Origin: Liolophura sinensis
Lineage: Eukaryota > Mollusca > Polyplacophora > Chitonida > Chitonidae
Direction: 5' to 3'
Assembly (NCBI RefSeq): GCF_032854445.1
Contig: NC_088295.1
Coordinates: 92,931,805-92,995,804, forward strand
Length of the DNA: 64,000 bases
In this document: positions 1 to 15,500 of the stretch, piece by piece
How the letters are laid out: the number at the start of each line of letters is the position of its first letter
How positions within the stretch are numbered: position 1 is the first letter of the stretch
Translations under genes and position numbers: made by a program
The notes under the pieces: generated by a model
What the model saw: only the letters and a program-made list of their open reading frames with translations
The model's database searches: none
Told to the model about the DNA's origin: nothing

Positions 1-232
1 TCAACAGAGGAATGGAGAGAAGTTGTTTTCTCATAAACCAGACTGCTAGCATATCAACAAAGGAATACAGAAAAGTTTTTTTTCTTGTAAACCAGACTGC
101 TAGCATATCAATAAATGAATACAGAGAATTTTTGTCTCATGACCCAGATTGCTAGCTTATCAACAAAAGAATACAGAGAAGTTTTTTCTCATAAACCAGA
201 CTGCTAGCACATCAACAATGGAATGGTGTAAA
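1..232. repeat. Four-copy tandem repeat, about 53 bp unit, cut by window edge
   Basis: Four diverged units run from the window edge, each with the landmark 'CAGACTGCTAGCATATCAAC' and a short T-run. The array lies in the intron upstream of the first visible exon of the PROSER3-like gene and may begin outside the window. Confidence 0.8.
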
Positions 233-376
233 ACCACAATCAGATATTATAAAGGAGTACATTGTATGAAGAATGATGGATGTTTGAATTGTCATTTCAT
301 CTTTGTCCTATAAGGTGAGATTTTCTTCTGATAGTTAATCTGAGTTAATGATGTATTACATGAATCTGTTTGACAG

Positions 377-535
377 TGATGAAACAGGTGAGGAGCCTCA
401 CCCCAGATTTGACAAATTCCTGAGTCTGAAGAAGAGGCTGGAGTTTCCAGTGAGAGATTCTCATGACATCTCCTTAAACAAGTCTGCAGAATACCCTGCT
501 AAAGAGGATCACACAGGAGAGTCTGTGCTGGCCAG
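377..535 (+). CDS. PROSER3-like, first visible exon
   Basis: The acceptor is TTTGACAG at 371-376 and the donor GTGAGT at 536. The frame gives 'HPRFDKFLSLKKRLEF' and ends in a split AG|G arginine codon completed by the exon at 4906. The acceptor could also lie slightly upstream, because the frame stays open back to about 348. Confidence 0.75.
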
Positions 536-3500
536 GTGAGTGTATAGGCTTCGTAGGCCACCACATCTGGTCTGAATGCTCATAAACTGCAACATGCTAA
601 GCTGTCTTGTCACACGTACTGAGAGAAATTCTCTAGTAATTTGTAAAATAAAGACTATTTTATTGACTTTTTCACACATTGTCATATTGTACTTATTCAG
701 AAGTATGGTGGGGGTATCATGCTCAGGCTGTTTGTAAATGTGTATTGTACTAGTAGATGTAGTGTACTATTGTTGGAGAAATGGCAAAAACACTTCCTCA
801 CTGTAGTCAAGTTTTTAATTTCCATGGGAATCTATAACTTTGCAAACATTTCATCTAAATATGCCTATTTGAAGTAAGGAGAGGTATTGAGAGAGGGATA
901 AAAGTGTCTTGTCAAAGTGAAAAACAGCACCTGACTAATGTCTATGTCCATTGAAAGATTACAATTCAACGTATCTTAAACCAGTATTTAATATGTTTTT
1001 ACATTTTTTTCTACCTAATAAAAGTTTAGTGAAGCCTCATCTTGACACAGCTTCAGCACGTTTTCTATATCGAGATCAAGGTGACACCACGTTTACTCTA
1101 GCTCTCTAATGTTGAACGTATTTTGTCTATAATAGTCCAAGCAGTAGCGTATGGCAGATAAAAGCTACGTTTACCCTAGCTCTCTATAATGTGGAAGGTA
1201 TTTTGTCTATAATAGTCCAAGCAGTAGCCTATGGCAGATAAAAGCTACGTTTACCCTAGCTCTCTATAATGTGGAAGGTATTTTGTCTATAATAGTCCAA
1301 GCAGTAGCCTATGGCAGATAAAAGCTACGTTTACCCTAGCTCTCTATAATGTGGAAGGTATTTTGTCTATAATAGTCCAAGCAGTAGCGTATGGCAGATA
1401 AAAGCTACGTTTACCCTAGCTCTCTATAATGTGGAAGGTATTTTGTCTATAATAGTCCAAGCAGTAGCCTATGGCAGATAAAAGCTACGTTTACCCTAGC
1501 TCTCTATAATGTGGAAGGTATTTTGTCTATAATAGTCCAAGCAGTAGCCTATGGCAGATAAAAGCTACGTTTACCCTAGCTCTCTATAATGTGGAAGGTA
1601 TTTTGTCTATAATAGTCCAAGCAGTAGCCTATGGCAGATAAAAGCTATGTTTACCCTAGCTCTCTATAATGTGGAAGGTATTTTGTCTATAATAGTCCAA
1701 GGAGTAGCCTATGGCAGATAAAAGCTACGTTTACCCTAGCTCTGTATAATGTGGAAGGTATTTTGTCTATAATAGTCCAAGCAGTAGCCTATGGCAGATA
1801 AAAGCTACGTTTACCCTAGCTCTGTATAATGTGGAAGGTATTTTGTCTATAATAGTCCAAGCAGTAGCCTATGGCAGATAAAAGCTACATTTACCCTAGC
1901 TCTCTATAATGTGGAAGGTATTTTGTCTATAATAGTCCAAGCAGTAGCCTATGGCAGATAAAAGCTACATTTACCCCAGCTCTCTATGATGTCGAAGGTA
2001 TTTTGTCTATAATAGTCCAAGCAGTAGCCTATGGCAGATAAAAGCTACGTTTACCCTAGCTCTCTATAATGTGGAAGGTATTTTGTCTATAATAGTCCAA
2101 GCAGTAGCCTATGGCAGATTAAACTTGTGGACTTCTGTGAGGAAGGCCCAAGAGATAAATATAGTTTTCTCGGAAACTGGACACACAGGAAGAACATTTC
2201 CTCATCTGCTTGAACTGTTCATATGGTAGGCCTACAGTATAATTTACAAGGAACTCCAGAGGCACTGTTTAAATAGCCTAGCTGTTGATACATGACCGGG
2301 GTATTCCTGGTTCAGGTTTGTTGCCTCCGGAGGGGTTGTGATGGTGATTTTGACCCCTATTAAATGTTTACAAAATTACAAGGAATATTGTACAACTACA
2401 TTCATGCTCAATTCTGAAACAAATGGAAAGAAATCTAAACACCTGTGAGGATGATCTAGGCATTCAACTGTCAACTGTCAACTGTCCAACTGTGACTTCA
2501 TTTAGGGCTTCAAGTTTGTAACGGTGGCTTCTAAAGTGAAAGCTGTGCTGACCTAGTTATTGTAGACGTTAGAGAAACCATCTCGGCTTGAACACAGCGT
2601 TTCAATAATTTTACTGTATTTTATAAAAGAAAACAGAAAAATCATCCCTTGTATCCGATAAAGAAGGAGGAGAAACATTTAAATTCTTTACATGTAATAA
2701 ATTCAGACAAAAAAATTATATCATAAGATTGATTAATTTTAAGCTTTGTCTGGTGGTGCACAAATGATACAGACCTATCCCACGACATTGTGTGAAATGG
2801 CCCATCAGCTGCACATTACTAAATCTTTGTAAACGTTCTGAAAATGATGTCCGATACAGTAGTTATGTGTTGTGATATGTCACTTCATGGAGTGAATGGG
2901 TGAAGGCTGCGTCACAGTTTAGACTGCGCAATCTGGTAGAAAAGTGTTTGATTGGATAAAATTCTCAAGATGGCTGCCTCGACTCAAACCACTCATTTGT
3001 GCAGTATTGTCATTTTGTTCTACAAGTTATTTGGTGACATCTCAGTAAAATAATAAAGTGTGGTACTTTTAAAAAGCTTGAGTGTCCTGATTTTGATTGA
3101 AATATGTTTTAGCCAGGTGCCGTCTTGTCTTTTAAGCTTTTTGTTTTAGCTCTTGTATAATGGGTTCTCACAGATGGATTGAAAGTTAAGTTTGTTTTAT
3201 GTATGGTGTGTGATATTAGTTACTTAGTGATAGAAAACACAAAAGTTTCTCCCTGCGGCTCGGACAGTGTATCCGATGATTCATTGCAGTGATTGTGTTT
3301 CTTACTGACTGGGCGCTGCAGGAGAGCATCAGGGAGTGGTCAGGGGATTATACTGACAGTTCAGGAATGTTATAGACAAGCTCAGGCTTCACTGAGCAGT
3401 TAGTTTATGCTCCTACCACCAACAGTTCATGTTTTCCTCAGTTTTAATCATAATATTTTTAGTACATACACTTTGCAACATGTTGATTGTTTTATTATCA

Positions 3501-6500
3501 TTATTTTGTGATAAGTGGGAATTTGGGATAAAACTCTGTGCAGATTAAGCGTGACTGCCCATAATTTACACATGTGGAGTGATATGTCAAATATCCGTCG
3601 TTAAACTGCTGTGCTCTCTTACAAAGCTTTATTGGAATTTAACTCACCAGGAATCCATACTTGCAAACTATGCCTACCAGCTGATGAGATGAAGATGTGA
3701 AATTGTGATCAAAGAGACATCTAGACACGTGCGTTTGCATCGCTGCAGCTAAACATTTCTTATTCGTTTTCGCGTAATTTGAAAGACTGTCAACTTCAGT
3801 CAAAAATGTGGGAAAAGGAACTCTCCTGCAATAGGAGGAATTGAATAGAATTATTTCATTCAGTGATGTATTTAGAGGTACATGTAGTAATACTAGTCGG
3901 GAGACCTACTCACCTCACTGTCAGTGACTTGACCCCATGTGGCGAGGATTAGCAACCAGAACTGCGGAGTGCCATACAGGGTAATGAAGCGGGACATGCT
4001 CTCATGTTCAAGAGGTTGTGGATGGTGTGTACATCTACATAGGGTTTACTGATGGAAGGTTGAATTTTTTTTAATGGCGTTAGTTTTATTGGACTTTTTT
4101 TATTGTGGACTTTGCCAAATTGACCTATTTCTTGTAATAAGTAAAACTTTGACGTACATGTAGGGCTACTGTTTTTGTACACAGAACTGCCTACTTGTGG
4201 GAGAATAAGAAGGGTATTGATAACCAGATTCCAGTGGCTATTTTACCAGATTTTTCATCATTTTTCTGTTTCGTGGGCTCACTCTGTTTTCCTGTAAATA
4301 GAAATTTCTATAAGCCTTTCATGTCAGCTTGTAGTTCTTACATGCGCGCGAACACCTGTCTAGAGCACCTTATTGTCTCTCTAGTCATATTACCAAATTT
4401 ATTGAGTGTCAAAGGTTACCTAATTTTTGGACTTCATTTTCTTTCCACAAAGCTGTCCACATCTCTATTAGTACTAGGATGCATGTGCCTTCCTAGACTG
4501 CGAGGGAGTGTTTAAACCATCCACATGCATGTAGACAGTGACTGTAGACAACTGAGTATTGATAAGCGTATGCTGAGTATTGATAAGCATATGCTGCTAC
4601 AACACCTCCCCACCCACCACCCACACACACTTTTGATACTTTATTCTGTCAGTCCATTCCTGAGGAGTTCATCTCATGTGGCAACAGCCAGCAGCCAGAC
4701 TGTCACAGGGGATTACTGCATAGCTGGTGGCTTATCACTCTTCCCTGTCATTTCTATCAGCAACTGAAATTGGCCAAAGTTTATGGCTAGAAATTTTGGG
4801 TTAAACCATATGTTAAAGACAGTAATACATGTATGATTAGCATGTTTTCTGTTGTAGTTTGTTTGTCCTATTTGAATATATCGCTATATCATTCCCTCTG
4901 TTCAGGTATGTGGAGAGGTTCAGAACAGGTGCTCCGATGAGTCGCCAGGAGAGGCTGAAGCAGGCAGGTAGTCGGGGGAGAGACTTTTGGTGGTTATCAG
5001 GCAGACACTCTGTCGGTCCCTACAAAATCTCATCAAAAACCAGAACGACTGACAGCATCTTCAGTAAGACTTTCTTAGATTATTAACATTTTAATACAAA
5101 GAGTGATTATCTGATCTCCATTTACATGTAATGTTACAATGGCAGCAAGCCTTGCTGATGGAATGGCGGGCATGATACGTCATCTTTTGTTTATTATGCT
5201 AATGTATCCATCTGATGTCCCCACATATCAGAGGTTAGGAATGTAATAAAGAAGATCCTTCTGATGTCCTCACATATCAGAGGTTAGGAATGTAATAGAG
5301 AAGATCCTTCTGATGTCCCTACATATCAGGGGTTAGGAATGTAATAGAGAAGATCTTTCTGATGTCCCCGTGTATCAAAGATTAGGAAGGTAATAGATAA
5401 GATCCTTCTAATGTCCCCACATATCAGGGGTAGGAAGGTAATAGAGAAGGTCCTTCTGATGTCCCCACATATCATGGTTTGGGAAGGTTATAGAGAAGAT
5501 CCCTCTGATGTCCCCATATATCAGGGATTAGGTTAGGAAGGTAATAGAGATGATCTTTCTGATGTCCCTGTGTATCAGAGATTAGGAAGGTTATAGATAG
5601 GATCCCTCTGATGTCCCCATATATCAGGGGTTAGGAATGTTACAGAGAAGATCCTTCTGATGTCCCCACATATCAGGGGTTAGGAATGTTACAGAGAAGA
5701 TCCTTCTGATGTCCCCACATATCAGGGGTTAGTTTAGGAAGATGTTAGAGAACATCCATCTGATGTCCCCACATACCAGGGGTTAGTTTAGGAAGGTAAT
5801 AGAGCAGATCCATCTGATGTCCCCATATATCGGGGTTAGGTGAGGAAGGTAATAGAGAAGATCGTCCTAATATCCCCACATATCAGCGGTTAGGAACATA
5901 ATAGAGAAGATCCTTCAGATGTCCCCACATATCAGAGGTTAGGAATGTAATAGAGAAGATCCTTCTGATGTCCCCACATATCAGCGGTTAGGAGGGTAAT
6001 AGAGAAGATCCTTCTGATGTCCCCACATATCAGGGGTTAGGAAGGTAATAGAGAAGATCCTTCTGATGTCCCCACATATCATGGTTTAGGAAGGTAATAG
6101 AGCAGATCCATCTGATGTCCCCATATATTGGGGTTAGGTGAGGAAGGTAATAGAGAAGATCCTTCTAATATCCCCACAAATCAGCAGTTAGGAACATAAT
6201 AGAGAAGATCCTTCTAATATCCCCACAAATCAGAGGTTAGGAACATAATAGAGAAGATCCTTCTGATGTCCCCACATATCAGGGGTAGGAAGGTAATAGA
6301 GAAAATCCTGCTGATGTCCCCACATATCAGTGGTTAGGAACAATAGAGAAGGTCCTTCTGATGTCCCCACATATCTGGGGTTATGAATGTAATAGAGAAG
6401 ATCCTTCTGATGTCCCTACATATCATGGTTTGGGAAGGTTATAGAGAAGGTCCTTCTGATGTCCCCACATATCATGGTTTGGGAAGGTTATAGAGAAGAT

Positions 6501-9500
6501 CCCTCTGCTGTACCCAAATATCTTGGGTAAGGAAGGTAATAGAGAAGAACTGTAGTTGTTGTACATATATGCTTTATGTTGTAAAGATTCAGTCCATTAA
6601 CTAGTTCACCACCTGTCAGCATCACCTGTTCCTTCCTGACCACATATTTCTTAAAAGTGAAGAGCCCTGGTTTGTTTAGTTAACCATTCAGCCTGGTCAG
6701 ATAGTCTACAAAGTAGATCTGTACCCATCTCAGGGGATGCTGTTGTTGTTCCCTCAGTTGGCAACACACCTATCATCTCGCCTTCCTGGTGATGAGGAAA
6801 CAAGGCGGTTACAAGAGAGAGCTGATCGGCTGCTGGAACAAAGGTACAGTATAGATTGTAAATGGCGACTGATGCATTTAATATCATCATTGTTTTTATG
6901 GGTCTATTGGTGAGAATTGCCAGAGGCCCAGTATAGAGGCATAAACAGGTGTGAAATTGCAAGAAGTAGTTTCACCCCAAGTACGACGTGTCAGTGAGCT
7001 TGACACACATTTGACCGTGTGTTAGGGTCAAATATTAGCTTCCTTCCGTGATTTTTTCTTCATTGTTTTGTTGGGATTTATACGTTATGATTGTGCATTG
7101 AACAAATTTTTAATAAAGTTTGGGGTTTCATTTATTATTCTCTTAATTTTGTGCTCTATTTTGAGGATTGTGATAGTAAATGTCACATACCATTCGGTTC
7201 CTTGATTGCCTGTGAGAGTGCATGTAACGAAAAGATTTACGTCATGTAAGGTAGCCGATGTTGATGTATTTAACAGCTCCTAATAATATTTAGGCCTTCC
7301 TTACTGCGATCAAGCGCTTTGTTAGTCACCAAAATGATGAAAATAATGTGGAATGTGAAAATTATCAGACAGCTGGTATGCCATTTGACCTTGACACCAG
7401 TGCTACAGACAAGGGCCATGCAATCGTAAATGCACTTAAAATTAGATGATGGGTTTCTAAAATGAAAACAGAGTGTACTGAACAGGCATGACGATGTGTA
7501 TGTATGCCTGAATTCCCGAAAGCTATAGGGTACAGTCTACAGTTTAAAGTAAACAGTCTATCAAAATCGAAAGTAGATCACCAAAGTAGTTTACGTGCGC
7601 GACGCTCTACACGACGTATTTATATTTGTATTTGTGACATTCTCTAGTGTTTGCCATGAAGAAAATGTACCAAGGGCTAAAAGCATGGTCATTTGTGTTA
7701 CATTTTGGTTACTATACAGCAAATTCTGCTACTGTACTGCGTGAAAATCATCCTAATGTCGCTCCCAGTGTATGGTTTTAATTCTACATTGATCATCAGT
7801 TATTTATGCTATGTTAAATTGTCATTGAGGGTCAAGTTTCCAAAGTGTGCATGTATGATTATGATGATGAGGAGAGAAGCTAATGCAATGAAATACAAGG
7901 GTCACGAGAACAGTGTTCAGAAACACGTACATTTATACTATATACTGCCAATAGATAAAGCACAAATAATAAATATTTGTCTTCTAATGTAGGCCTATAT
8001 TTGGATTTAGCGTAACAAGGGTATCATGTTTTGATCTCAAAACCGAAAGTTGTTTGTGTAAACAGAAATGTTTCGACAGGTAAAAAAAAAATTACCAGTC
8101 GCATTAGGCAAGTTACCATAGAATGAAGTAATACTGCGACCCCTGCTATCTAGCGAAAACAAAAAGGTAAAGTAGTCAGTGAGTGAGTTATTAGAATAAA
8201 CCCAGTAGGCCTACAGGTTGAGGCGTAATGAATGAATGTAGGCCTATGAGCGTCATTCAGATTCATTCCCCGGGAGGAGCTGAAATAATTAATTTATTCT
8301 AGAATGTTATGACAAGTCCAAATCCTGGACAATCGACATATGTAACTATTGACCTACATGTAACTACAAGAATCCCTGTATGGGTAGGTCTATGTAGATA
8401 AATAGTGACCAAATTATACAAAATAGAGAAGTAGTGAGTATTTTCCAAAAAAATGTATACTGCAGTAGGCTTACCCAGTACTCCCTCTCTTGGAAAAGTA
8501 GGGAGTAGTAGTGAACAAACTGATTATACAGAGTTTTTCATGGTCCCTTCAAGATGTTACCTGTTACATTGTGGAATGGGGAGTTAATTACGTTTGCTAT
8601 GTGTGATGAACATTTGGATATAATCCTGACAAGATTGAGAAAAAAGAGGTGGACAGATTGTACATGTATTGTATGTGTCCTTGCCTGTATGTGTACTGTT
8701 GAGATACAACCATACAGTGTTAGGACCAAAACATGAATTGTATTACGATACATTGCCTTGATCTGTTGTCACATGTGGCAGTGAAGGATTTCATGCTCAC
8801 ACTAACCAAACAAATAGAATGGTAACGACTGTGGTAAAAAAATTTGGGAAAATGTTTACATTGCATGTGAAAGTTATGTCATAATGAGATGGGGCCAGGT
8901 CCTCCATTACAGACAGAATAACTGATAGGCCCTTTGTGGGTAGAAGATCAATGTACTAGAAGACAATTGGTCATTAGTTACAAGAAAAATGAAAATAGAA
9001 GAAGAGCAGTAGACCCATTTCACAGCCCTTGGGCTCTAGTCTGTGAATGACATTGCAAACGCGGTGGTATGATGTCATTGTGTAGAAGGATATTGCATTA
9101 GGCTTGTGCAGTATGACATCATGCCACAACATGACATCATGCCACAACATGACGTCATGCCACAACATGATGCCATGCCACAACATGACATCATGCCACA
9201 AGATGACATCATGCCACAAGATGACATCATGCCACAACATGAGATCATGCCACAATATGAGATCATGCCACAACATGACATCATGCCACAACATGACATC
9301 ATGCCACAACATGAGATCATGCCACAACATGAGATCATGCCACAATATGACATCATGCCACAGTGCAGGGAATGTTATGTAATTGCATACATGTATGAGG
9401 TCAAACTACTACACTGGGACATGCATGTACTAAAATGGTGAACAGATCACTGTCTACCAAACTTGAGTTGTGTTTGGGTACATGTAGGTAACATTAGCAC

Positions 9501-12500
9501 ACTATAAGTACCTTACACTTACCTGGCAGACCACTTTGGTGAGTTACATTTAATTTTGTATGTAATAAAATAGTTTGTACAACATTTGTAATAACCATGC
9601 CACACTCACATTTGTAATAACCATGCCACACTCACATTTGTAATACCCATGCCGCACTCACATTTGTAATACCCATGCCGCACTCACATTTTGTTGATAA
9701 GTTATAAAATGGCTGTACGACCTTCAAAGAATTTAGATGGACCAGTATTCCACTTAACTCTCTACAACTGGTGACGTTGCCAAATAACCACCTACGAAGA
9801 CTAGTGCTGTATGTATTCAGTTCACATTTCCGTAGAGCGAAGAAGTAAGTTATTTTAAAAGTTGACGACAATGTATTTGCTCTTGTGCATTTACTTTCTG
9901 TTGTTGTTCTTGTGCAGTTACGAAAGCTCGGAGGTGTCCACTGACCCAGTGGTGAGTACAGAGGGTTTGGGCAGCTCCCCAAGTGCCATGAGCGTGGCTA
10001 CAGACAGGAGTCAGGGGAGTGAGGAGAGGGTGTACCGACCCAGCTTCACTAGAATGGCCAGAGGTAAAGCTGCATTTTCTTGGTCATGTGTGCGTATAGG
10101 TGAAAAAGTGAGCGGGTACACATAGAAAAATCCCATCTTGAAGAAATGTTGCATGTCTGTTCATTACATTTTTCCTTGACATTGCGAGTCTTCCTCAAAA
10201 CACTCTTCAGCAATGGTTGTTTTGTACCTATCATCATTTGTGTGTGTAAAGGCACCTAATGTAAGCAATGGCTGTTTTGTACCTATCATCATTTGTGTGT
10301 GTAAAAGCACCTAATGTGAGCAATGGCTGTCTTGTACCTATCATTATTTTTGTTTGTAAAGCCCCCTAATGTAAGCAATGGTTGTTTTGTACCTATCATC
10401 ATTTGTGTTTGTAAAGACACCTAATGTAAGCAATGGCTGTTTTGTACCTATCATCGTTTGTGTTTTTAAAGACACCTAATGTAAGCAATGGCTGTTTTGT
10501 ACCTATCATCATTTGTGTGTGTAAAGGCACCTAATGTAAGCAATGGCTGTTTTGTACCTATCATCATATGTTTGTTTTAAAGCACCTAATGTAAGCAATG
10601 GCTGTCTTGTACCTATCATCATACGTGTGTTTTAAGGCACCTAATGTGAGCAATGGCTGTTTTGTACCTATCATCATTTGTGTGTGTAAAGGCACTTAAT
10701 GTAAGCAATGGCTGTTTTGTACCTATCATCATTTGTGTGTGTAAAGGCACCTAATGTAAGCAATGGCTTTTTTTGTACCTATCATCATTTGTGTGTGTTA
10801 AGGCACTTAATGTAAGCAATGGCTGTTTTGTACCTATCATCATTTGTGTGTGTAAAGGCACTTAATGTAAGCAATGGCTGTTTTGTACCTATCATCATTT
10901 GTGTGTGTAAAGGCACCTAATGTAAGCAATGGCTGTTTTGTACCTATCATCATTTGTGTGTGTTAAGGCACTTAATGTAAGCAATGGCTGTTTTGTACCT
11001 ATCATCATTTGTGTGTGTTAAGGCACTTAATGTAAGCAATGGCTGTCTTGTACCTATCATCATATGTGTGTTTTAAGGCACCTAATGTAAGCAATGGCTG
11101 TTTTGTACCTATCATCATTTGTGTGTGTAAAGACACCTAATGTAAGCAATGGCTGTTTTGTACCTGTCATCATTTGTGTGTGTTAAGGCACCTAATGTAA
11201 GCAATGGCTTTTTTTGTACCTAACACCATTTGTGTGTGTAAAGGTACCTGATGTAAGCAATGGTTGTTTTGTACCTATCATCATTTGTGTGTGTAAAGGC
11301 ATCTAATGTAAACTGACAGGCAGACATTACACTGACAGGCAGCCATGGTAATGGTTTATGTTGTATGTTGTAGAGAGCACCAGAGCTACTCTGCCACCAG
11401 CCCTGCTTGGTAACCCACAAAGGCCTGAAGATGATATTCTGTATCAGTGGAGGTTGAAGAGGAAGATGGAGTTAGCTAAGGTTTCGGCTTACATGGCACC
11501 CTCTCCCAAACCAGCCTCCAAGGTATGCTATCTCCGCAACTGTCAGCCTGTGCCAATGATCAATGCTTTGTAGAGAGCTAGAGAACATGGATTTTGCTGA
11601 CTGGGTTCAGATACATGCAGATGTGTTTCTAGAGAGACGCTGATAATTATGAAAACTGACATTTCATTGACGTCAAATCATCCTTTCCCAGTTCATCATT
11701 ATGATGACGACACATTGAAGGCAGTACTGAGACTTCATGATGGTGTAAACGTTACAGTACAATCCATTCTTGGCTTATCAATGACTCAAAGTCCTACTTC
11801 ACACTAGCGCCACCTCAGAGGATCATGAAATATGCTACTGCCCTGTTGAATCATCTAACTGAATTGCCTTAGTCAGATGTTTTAATTAATTTGTATCTGA
11901 ATTAGATCTGGTTAGTTTAAAACTGTATTTGGCATCATAGACAAACAAACCTTAGTTACTGTGAATTATTTGTTTCTTGCTTTAATCTTCAGCTGTTGGA
12001 TATAGATTCCAAATTGTCCGAGTTTCGACAGATGTTGTCAGAATATCCTCAGCCTTCAGTATCGTCTGTCACGCGGACCCCTGGACCCTCAGCGGTTCAC
12101 TTCACTCCTGCTCCAGGCCCTCCCAGGTGCTCCAGCCCTGAAGCACATAGTACAGGCGTACTGGTAAGTACGCAAGGAAACTAGCCAGCTGATAAATTAT
12201 TGATGACTTTCAGTTTTTTTTGTAATTTACCAGGATACATTATTGCTCATGTAATCTGTCAGACACACTATCAGTGAACCAACCCTTGGTCTAATGCAGT
12301 TAAAGAGTCAACACTACAGACACCTATTTTAAGTGTGGAATTTGAAATACAGATTATCTACAAGTCTCTGACACCAGATGTGGTTTTATTTGATTTTCCT
12401 ATCTGTGCAGCATCACCTTGAATCAGCGGTAAGTCTAAGTGAAACAAGGGAGGTGACTGAACCTGCCCGTGAGCCTATAATAGCCAGTCCTACTCTGCAC

Positions 12501-15500
12501 AGAAAAGGGAAAGTGAAAGTAAAGCCAGGAGCTCCAGAGCCTCACCTGCACCTGATGTGTGACCTGTTACCATGTCCACACCAGGAGTTGACAGTGCAGC
12601 TCGGGGAGGGCCCAGACATCATGTACACCCAGTACCTACAGGCTGAGAGGCCTGACAGTGATCAGAAGAAGATCAGTGATAGGTTCCGATCACAGGGGGA
12701 TGAACAGTCTCAGGGGACAAAACAATTACACTCATATGATGACAAGCGTATGTACCGAACTCAAAAACAGTGTGATAGACAGTCTGTGGAGAGTGAACAC
12801 TCGGGTGGGGACAAGAAAAGCAAACAGGCTTCTGGTCCAGATAGATTAAGTGATGAAAGGACATTGGAGTGTGATGTAAACGATGACAGAGACGGAAGTG
12901 CCAGGAATAAACTGTCACACTGTAATAAAACAGCTAGGAAACAAATGACATGTAATGATGAGAAAAGTGATTCAAAGGATGTAAGAAGGGAGGCAACTCC
13001 ACCACAGCAAAGACATGCAGGAAGCGCCTGTGTTTCTTCACAGCATCCTGTGGATTCTGCCATAGGACAGGTACGTGTATCTTGGTTTATTTATGTGCTA
13101 GTGAAAGTACCAGGTATGCCAGAGAAATAGGTTGTTTGTCACAAGTACTGCTGACTACAAAGGTTTCTGTGAAACTACATTTGTTTAAATTAAGTTGAAC
13201 CTGCCAGTTTGTCAAGGAAACAGATGTGCATATGTAGTGAGTGACTGACTATAGTATTGTCAGAATGTAATATTGTCCTTGTATATTTCAGGTTGTGTGA
13301 GGCTATCTGTTTGACCCCTCTCAGAGTGGTTTGGGGTCCAGTGTGACAGTTGACTGACCGTTGTATTGCCCTTGTATTTGTTTGAGGTTGTGTCAGGTTA
13401 TCTGTTTTGCCCCTTTCAGAGTGGTGTGGGGTCTAATTTGACTGAATGTAGTATTGTCCTTGTATATTTCAGGTTGTGTGAGGCTATCTGTTTGACCCCT
13501 GTCAGAGTGGTGTGGGGTCCAGTGTGACAGTTGACTGACCGTTGTACTGCCCTTGTATTTGTTTGAGGTTGTGTCAGGTTATCTGTTTGACCCCTCTCAG
13601 AGTGGTGTGGGGTCTAATTTGACTGAATGTAGTATTATCCTTGTATATTTCAGGTCGTGTGAGGCTATCTGTTTGACCCCTGTCAGAGTGGTGTGGGGTC
13701 CAGTGTGACAGTTGACTGACCGTTGTATTGCCCTTGTATTTGTTTGAGGTTGTGTGAGGCTATCTCTTTGACCCCTCCCAGAGTGGTGTGGGGTCTAATT
13801 TGACTGAATGTAGTATTGTCCTTGTATATTTCAGGTTGTGTCAGGCTATCTGTTTGGCCCCTCTCAGAGTGGTGTGGGGTCCAGTGTGACAGTTGACTGA
13901 CCATTGTATTGCCCTTGTATTTGTTTGAGGTTGTGTCAGGTTATCTGTTTTGCCCCTCTCAGAGTGGTGTGGGGTCTAATTTGATTGAATGTGGTATTAT
14001 CCTTGTATATTTCAGGTTGTGTCAGGTTATCTGTTTGACCCCTGTCAGAGTGGTGTGGGGTCCAGTGTGGAAAGTCTGTCAGAGTTAACAGGAGTGAAGG
14101 GGACAGCAGAAAAGACTTCAATAAAACAAATGGGTAAAGACAAAACTGCGGAGATTTTTAAGAAATTTTTATGCAGTAAAGAAATAAATAGAAGAGACAG
14201 CACAACAATATGTCATGTGCACATATGCATGAATTTCGAGCCTTCCAGTTAGATTGGAACTAGAAATATTTATAACCTATTTATTTTTGTCCATTATACC
14301 AAAGAGTGCGACAAAGCCCATGTTTTTTTTGTTAGAGTATAAAGTTTAGACATTGTGATGGACACGAACCTTTGTTCTCCTGGAAGACTGTTACTGATAA
14401 GTAAGTTTCACTTGGACCATGATTTATCCTCTTCTTGCCGGAAAGGTTGACACTGCCTTATAAGCTATGTCATCACGCTTGCTTTACTCTTCATGTAAAA
14501 GTCTTCAGAAATCTACTTTTTCAACAGCCAAAGGCTTCCGCCAGAACCTCTCAGCCAATCACTGAGCGCCACTTATAAGTGTGTATTTTTTTGTTTTGCA
14601 TGTACGTTCGGATCCAGTTTATTCCTTGATACAGTATATTAGACAATCGCAATAAGCAGCGCTATGAACGATGACGTATTTTATGGACGCGTGGAAAGCT
14701 TTTGACAGAGTAAATCACTTGACATTGTTACAAAAACTCATCGATAGAGATTTACCTGCCTATATTGTCAAACTCACACATTGTTGGTGTACTCAGCAGT
14801 TTACAGTGAAATGGGGCTCTATTTTTTCACGCTTTTTCAGTGTATTTAATGCCGTCTGTCAAGTCAGGGAATTCTCTCCCCATGTTTGTTCTCTATCTAC
14901 CTTCATGAGTTAGATACTCAGCTAGCTAGTGCTAATGTCGACTAATATTGCAGGCAACTTCATTAACCACTTATTATGTGCTGATGATATGTGTCTAGTT
15001 TGTCCATCTGCTAATCTCTACAACTGCTAAGTCTTCTTCTAAGACTGCTGTGAAATTAATTTGTGTCATCTACAGCTACTTTGCAGGGCCATGTTTTGAA
15101 CCCCTGTCAATATCAGTAGATAGATAGATGATGTTGAACATAGCTAGCTCGATTAAATAGAGATGTGATGTATCAAACTGTAACATTTTCAGATGACTCT
15201 GTGGGTAGTTCGTCTGATGGAGAAGACTTCCCTGAAGATGCCATTTTACAACAGTTGAGACAACAACGATCTCTGTATGAAAAACAGCTCAGGTGGGTAG
15301 GAAGGTGTAATCTGTCAGATGAAGAGGGCATAATAACTAGTGCCCTAGTGTCACATTAGATTAAAAGAATGGGTTATCTGAACTGTCTGCCTACAGTGAC
15401 AAGAATTGAGAGCTCTTTGCAATCTGCTATTGACTATTGACTATTTAGGAAAACTTTGAATAGGTATAATGATTATGTGAATCATCTGAGATTGCCTTGA

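Larger units (their letters stand above)
6844..9917 (+). other. Intron of PROSER3-like gene
   Basis: It holds the 18-bp array at about 9104-9363 and a 26-bp repeat at about 9583-9690. From 6850 to 9100 I find no gene, RNA or recognisable transposon. Confidence 0.55.

Noticed and set aside
9075-9441. Overlapping hexapeptide-repeat frames (IMPQHD, MTSCHN, MMSCCG) on both strands
   Set aside because: The 18-bp repeat, a multiple of three, opens several frames at once inside an intron of the PROSER3-like gene.
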